Below, piece after piece: positions 13,167 through 16,685 of a DNA stretch of 16,685 nt. The notes under the pieces were generated by a model. It saw only the letters and a program-made list of their open reading frames with translations. It searched no databases and had not been told where the DNA came from. How positions within the stretch are numbered: the stretch's first letter is position 1; every line of letters starts with the position of its first letter. The DNA comes from JBDUDR01 sp040002845 (GTDB lineage Bacteria; Actinomycetota; Actinomycetes; Propionibacteriales; Nocardioidaceae): assembly GCA_040002845.1 (NCBI GenBank), contig JBDUDR010000052.1:1-16685 (forward strand), in the 5' to 3' direction. The position numbers were made by a program, and so were the translations under genes.

Positions 13167-14909
13167 CTAGGTCTGCTTCCAGCTCGACCACAGGGCGGCG
13201 TACGACCCCTCGGCATCGATCAGCTCGTCGTGACTTCCGATCTCGGAGATCACGCCTTCCTCGATGACCGCGACCCGGTCCGCGTCGTGAGCCGAGAACA
13301 GCCGGTGCGCGATCGCGATCACGGTTCGACCCGACAGCACAGCGGCCAACGACCGCTCCAGATGCCGTGCGGCGCGCGGGTCGATCAGCGACGTCGCTTC
13401 GTCGAGCACCAGGGTGTGAGGGTCGGCCAGCACCAGCCTCCCGAGCGCGATCTGCTGGGCCTGCGGGGGAGTCAGGGTCAGCCCACCAGACCCGACCCGG
13501 GTGTCTAGGCCATCGGCCAGTGCGTCGACCCAGTCCAGGGCATCGACCGCCCCGAGCACCTCACGAAGCCGCTCGTCGCTCACGGGCTCGTCGACGGCCA
13601 GCGCGAGGTTGTCGCGCAGCGTACCGACGAAGACGTGGTGTTCCTGGGTCACCAGCGCCACCTGGCCCCGCAGGTCATCGAGCCGCAGCTCGGTGAGCTC
13701 GACGTCACCGATCGTCACCGTACCGACGCGCGGCGGATGGATGCCTGCCAGCAGCCGCCCCAGGGTGGACTTGCCGGCGCCCGACGGGCCGACCATCGCG
13801 ATGCGTTCACCTTCGCCGATCTCGAGGTCCACGCCGTGCAGCACATCGCGGCCGTCGACGTAGCTGAAGCGCACCTCGTCGGCTTCCATCTCGCGACCCC
13901 CGGGGACCCGTCCCGAGGGAGTCCTGTCGTCAGGCACCTGCGCGACGCCCAGCAGCCGCGCGAGCGACGCGCCACCGACCTGCAGCTCGTCCAACCATGA
14001 GATCAGCCGGTCTACCGGGTCGATCAGCTGCTGCACGTACAAGGTTGCGGCGGTGACAGCGCCGAGCGACACGTGACCGTTGGCGTGCAGCCAGCCGCCC
14101 ACGATCAGGGTCGCAACGGTTGGGATGAGGTAGCCCAGCTCAACGATCGGGAACCAGACGGTACGCAGGAAGAGCGTGTACCGCTCCGCGTCGTACGAGC
14201 CCCTGATATCGGCGTCGACCCGGTTGATCCGGCGGCCACCGAGGCCGAGCGCCTCAACCGTGCGAGCGCCGTCGACCGTCTCGGCCAGCGAAGCGTTCAT
14301 CCGTGCGTACGCCGCGTTCTCGCGCAGGTAGCCATCCTTCGCCCGGCGTAGGTACCACTTCGTGCCTGCCCACAGCAGGGGTACGCCGAGCACCAGTGGC
14401 ACCGCGACCCAGGCGCCCACGAGTAGGCATGCGCCGATGGTGAATGCGGCGGTGACCAGCGCGATGATGGTCTCCGGAACCGCGAATCGCACACTCCAGC
14501 CGAGCGCGTCGACATCGCGCGAGGTACGCGAGAGCAGGTCACCGGTGCCGGCCCGTTCCACCACCCCGATGGGCAGCGCCAGCGACTGCTTCACGAAGTC
14601 CTCACGGAGGTCCGCGAGCACCCGCTCCCCGATCGCGAACGACACGTACCGGGCATAGCGGGTGAGGACCGTCTGCGCGACCAGGAACACCCCGATCCAG
14701 GCGACCACCGTGTCGACGTGGGAGGAGGACGTGCCGTCCTGGACCGACTGAACGAGGTCACCGAGCAGCCGCGGGCCAGCCAGTCCGGCCACTGCTGCCA
14801 GGATGTGCAGTCCGACGGCCAGGGTCAGGTCACGTGGGTACTGCGCGAACAGTCGACGCGCGTACCGTCGCACGGCCGGCGCGTCGGCGACGGGCAGGAT
14901 CTCCCTCAT
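13167..14909 (-). CDS. ABC exporter half-transporter, ATP-hydrolysing subunit with degenerate signature motif
   Basis: This 580-aa fusion has an N-terminal six-helix membrane domain (about 25-310) and a C-terminal ATPase domain. The ATPase has an intact Walker A GPSGAGKST (374-382), Q-loop Q422 (VTQEHHVF), Walker B TLVLDEATS with D503 and catalytic E504, and H-loop H535 (IAHRL). The ABC signature, normally LSGGQ, is LTPPQ (479-483), so this subunit cannot complete an ATP site on its partner. The start ATG overlaps the TGA of the upstream ABC gene by four bases, so the two are translated together and form a heterodimer. It belongs to the multidrug/peptide/lipid exporter class (MsbA/LmrA-like, type IV fold). 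The substrate cannot be told, and no biosynthesis gene lies beside it. Confidence 0.92.
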   Translation of the reverse strand: MREILPVADAPAVRRYARRLFAQYPRDLTLAVGLHILAAVAGLAGPRLLGDLVQSVQDGTSSSHVDTVVAWIGVFLVAQTVLTRYARYVSFAIGERVLADLREDFVKQSLALPIGVVERAGTGDLLSRTSRDVDALGWSVRFAVPETIIALVTAAFTIGACLLVGAWVAVPLVLGVPLLWAGTKWYLRRAKDGYLRENAAYARMNASLAETVDGARTVEALGLGGRRINRVDADIRGSYDAERYTLFLRTVWFPIVELGYLIPTVATLIVGGWLHANGHVSLGAVTAATLYVQQLIDPVDRLISWLDELQVGGASLARLLGVAQVPDDRTPSGRVPGGREMEADEVRFSYVDGRDVLHGVDLEIGEGERIAMVGPSGAGKSTLGRLLAGIHPPRVGTVTIGDVELTELRLDDLRGQVALVTQEHHVFVGTLRDNLALAVDEPVSDERLREVLGAVDALDWVDALADGLDTRVGSGGLTLTPPQAQQIALGRLVLADPHTLVLDEATSLIDPRAARHLERSLAAVLSGRTVIAIAHRLFSAHDADRVAVIEEGVISEIGSHDELIDAEGSYAALWSSWKQT

Positions 14910-16630
14910 TGGTCCTCCTCCCTGGTGACGACCCAGCGGTAGCGCGGCTCCGTCTCGAGCAGCGTCTTGTGGGTTCCCTGGGCGACCACGTTGCCGTCCA
15001 GCAGGAACGTGACGTGGTCGGCCCGATCCAGCAATAGGGGGCTGGTCGTGGTGACGACGGTGGTACGGCCACGACGGTGGTCGGTGAGGCGTTCGGCAAT
15101 TCTGGCCTCGGTGTGCGCATCGACCGCGGATGTCGGGTCGACCAGGACCAGGATCTCGGCGTCGGCCATCAGCGCCCTGGTGAGCACGAGCCGCTGCCGC
15201 TGTCCGCCGGAGAAGGAACGCCCGCGTTCCTCGACGTCGGCATCCAGGCCCTCGGGAAGCGCCTCGGTGATGTCTTCCGACGATGTTGTACGAAGGGCGC
15301 TGTCGATGCGTGGCTCGTTCCCCGAGTCCCGCAGGTCCAGCTCTTCGAACAGCCGGCCGGAGAACAGCATGCTGCCGGTGTCACTGACCAGGATCCGGCG
15401 ACGGACGGTGTCTTTCGGCAGTTCGGCCAGGGCAACGCCGGCCAAGGTGACATTCCCGTCGGTGAACCTCCCGAGTCGGTCGGCGACGGCAGCGGCCTCC
15501 TCGGGTGGCTCGGACACGATCGCGGTGAGGATTCCAGGTCGGATGGTGACACCGGACCCGTGGTCGACGAGGTCACCCACGCCCGGCTCGTCCTGCGGGT
15601 CCTGCGGATCGACGATCTCGGGCTCGACGGAGAGCACCTTGACGATGCGTCTGCATGCGACCAGCGCGCGGATCTGCTTCTGGGCGAACTCCGTCGCGGT
15701 CCGTAACGGCATCATCAGGAACGCCGCGTACCCGTAGAAAGCCACCAGTTCACCGACGCTGATGGTGCCCTGGACCGCGAACCGCGCACCGAGCCACACG
15801 ACTACGACCACAAAGAGTCCGGGGAGGAGCACCTGCAGCGCGTCGAGCAGCGACTGGATCTTCGCAACCCTTACACCGGCCATCCGGACGCGTTGTGAGT
15901 CCCGCGCGTAGCGATCGTGGAAGACGTCCTCGCCGCCGATGCCGCGAAGCACTCGCAGGCCGCCGACGATGTCGCTCGCCAGGGTGGTCAGCTCGCCCAT
16001 CTGCTCGCGCTGCGTCATGCTTCGGCGCTGCAGTGGCCGCAGGATCGGAGTGATGGCGAGCAGCAGGACTGGCACTCCGATGAGCACCACCAGTCCCAGC
16101 GTGACCGAGGCGCGAAGCAGGATCACCGAGACGAGGGTGAACGAGATCAGTGCGCCGGCGGCGCGACCATACACATCGAGCGCGTTGCCGATCTGGGCGA
16201 GGTCGGCGGTGCCTATCGCCACCACCTCGCCGGTCGCTACCCGCTTGGACAAGGTGGCGCCGAGCTTCACACTGTGCCTGGTGATCACCTGGACCGTGCG
16301 GTAGGCACCCATCAGCCAGTTCATCACCGCGAACCGGTGTCTGATGATCCCCGCGGCCGCCTGAACGACTCCGGCAAGCAGCAGCATGCCGGCCCAGAAG
16401 AGCAGCCTCGAGGTGTCGCCGTTCGCCACGCCCTGGTCGATGGCCTTCCCGATCAACGCGGGCATGATGGCCTGCGCCACCATCCAGATGGTGCCAAAGG
16501 TCATTCCGCCCAGCAGGGTCGCCTGCTGGCCGCGCATGACCCACCAGAGGTACCTGCCGGGGGAGCGCGAGTCAGGGACGCCCGGATCGGCGAGCGGGAG
16601 ATTGCGCATGTCGCCCACCACGGTAGGCAC
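14906..16630 (-). CDS. ABC exporter half-transporter, degenerate ATPase subunit with intact signature motif
   Basis: A 574-aa membrane-ATPase fusion from GTG 16630. ATG 16609 is an alternative, and the frame stays open to the window end, so the real start may lie further upstream or outside. The six-helix membrane domain spans about 35-320. In the ATPase domain Walker A is gone: SEPPEEAAA (373-381) stands where GxxGxGKST should be. The Q-loop reads VSDTGSML (Asp417 for Gln). Walker B is ILVLVDPTS (Val497-Asp498 for Asp-Glu). The H-loop position is in VTTTSPLLLD, with no His. The signature FSGGQRQR (473-480) is intact. The subunit therefore cannot hydrolyse ATP at its own Walker site but supplies LSGGQ to its partner's. 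It overlaps the next gene by four bases, forming a heterodimeric exporter. Confidence 0.92.
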   Translation of the reverse strand: MPTVVGDMRNLPLADPGVPDSRSPGRYLWWVMRGQQATLLGGMTFGTIWMVAQAIMPALIGKAIDQGVANGDTSRLLFWAGMLLLAGVVQAAAGIIRHRFAVMNWLMGAYRTVQVITRHSVKLGATLSKRVATGEVVAIGTADLAQIGNALDVYGRAAGALISFTLVSVILLRASVTLGLVVLIGVPVLLLAITPILRPLQRRSMTQREQMGELTTLASDIVGGLRVLRGIGGEDVFHDRYARDSQRVRMAGVRVAKIQSLLDALQVLLPGLFVVVVVWLGARFAVQGTISVGELVAFYGYAAFLMMPLRTATEFAQKQIRALVACRRIVKVLSVEPEIVDPQDPQDEPGVGDLVDHGSGVTIRPGILTAIVSEPPEEAAAVADRLGRFTDGNVTLAGVALAELPKDTVRRRILVSDTGSMLFSGRLFEELDLRDSGNEPRIDSALRTTSSEDITEALPEGLDADVEERGRSFSGGQRQRLVLTRALMADAEILVLVDPTSAVDAHTEARIAERLTDHRRGRTTVVTTTSPLLLDRADHVTFLLDGNVVAQGTHKTLLETEPRYRWVVTREEDQ

Positions 16631-16685
16631 CCGCGGGGGTCCACGCCATCGAGTTTCGACACTCAGCGAAGGATGGCGAGACGCC
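16631..16685. other. Window end, upstream of or within the first ABC gene
   Basis: On the minus strand the ABC reading frame has no stop through to the window end (codons read LSVETRWRGPPRV before the called GTG). The true start may therefore be upstream; no ribosome-binding site supports GTG 16630 well. Confidence 0.5.

Noticed and set aside
12804..13508. Plus-strand 234-codon frame across the inverted-repeat element
   Set aside because: It runs into the well-supported minus-strand ABC gene and lacks any domain; the inverted repeat explains the structure better.

Overview
The window is high-GC DNA with actinobacterial codon use: strong G/C third-position bias, GTG as well as ATG starts, and long shadow frames on both strands. 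Gene content (NAD-type formate dehydrogenase, a divergent FolD, a heterodimeric ABC exporter) fits a soil-type actinomycete, perhaps Propionibacteriales or Nocardioidaceae. That placement is an inference from style, not a search result. No rRNA, tRNA or CRISPR array was seen.

Layout. (1) 1-1017: 3' part of a SNF2-family helicase cut by the window edge, with a perfect 13-bp hairpin inside its coding sequence. (2) 1222-3148: loosely packed accessory stretch with a small unknown protein, a possible small Cys/His protein (minus strand), a two-helix membrane protein with AT-richer composition (minus strand), and about 700 bp of gene debris. (3) 3149-3994: secreted GH114-like glycosidase, minus strand, divergent from the next block across a 202-bp control region. 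(4) 4197-11964: one-carbon operon fdsG-fdsB-fdsA-fdsD-fhs-folD-like, plus strand, with translational overlaps GTGA, ATGA and TAATG. (5) 12063-12833: metallo-beta-lactamase-fold hydrolase, minus strand, convergent with the operon. (6) 12860-13159: a 300-bp non-coding element bounded by 46-bp inverted repeats (42/46 matching), resembling a miniature transposable or dispersed repeat element. (7) 13167-16630: two ABC exporter half-transporters, minus strand, overlapping by 4 bp.

How they work together. FdsGBAD should oxidise formate to CO2 with NAD+ (or the reverse), Fhs joins formate to tetrahydrofolate using ATP, and the FolD-like protein would connect formyl-, methenyl- and methylene-tetrahydrofolate. 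Together they form a formate/C1 hub. The last enzyme is odd: the catalytic Tyr is Trp and the usual NADP-binding and PCTP motifs are absent, so the chemistry of that step is uncertain. The ABC pair shows matched degeneration: one subunit has lost Walker A, Q-loop, Walker B and H-loop but keeps LSGGQ, while the other keeps these and has lost LSGGQ. This leaves exactly one working composite ATP site.

The strongest leads are the FolD-like protein inside the formate operon, the 300-bp inverted-repeat element, the tandem 20-bp repeat in front of fdsG, and the asymmetric exporter. I did not find a convincing wholly new multi-gene system.
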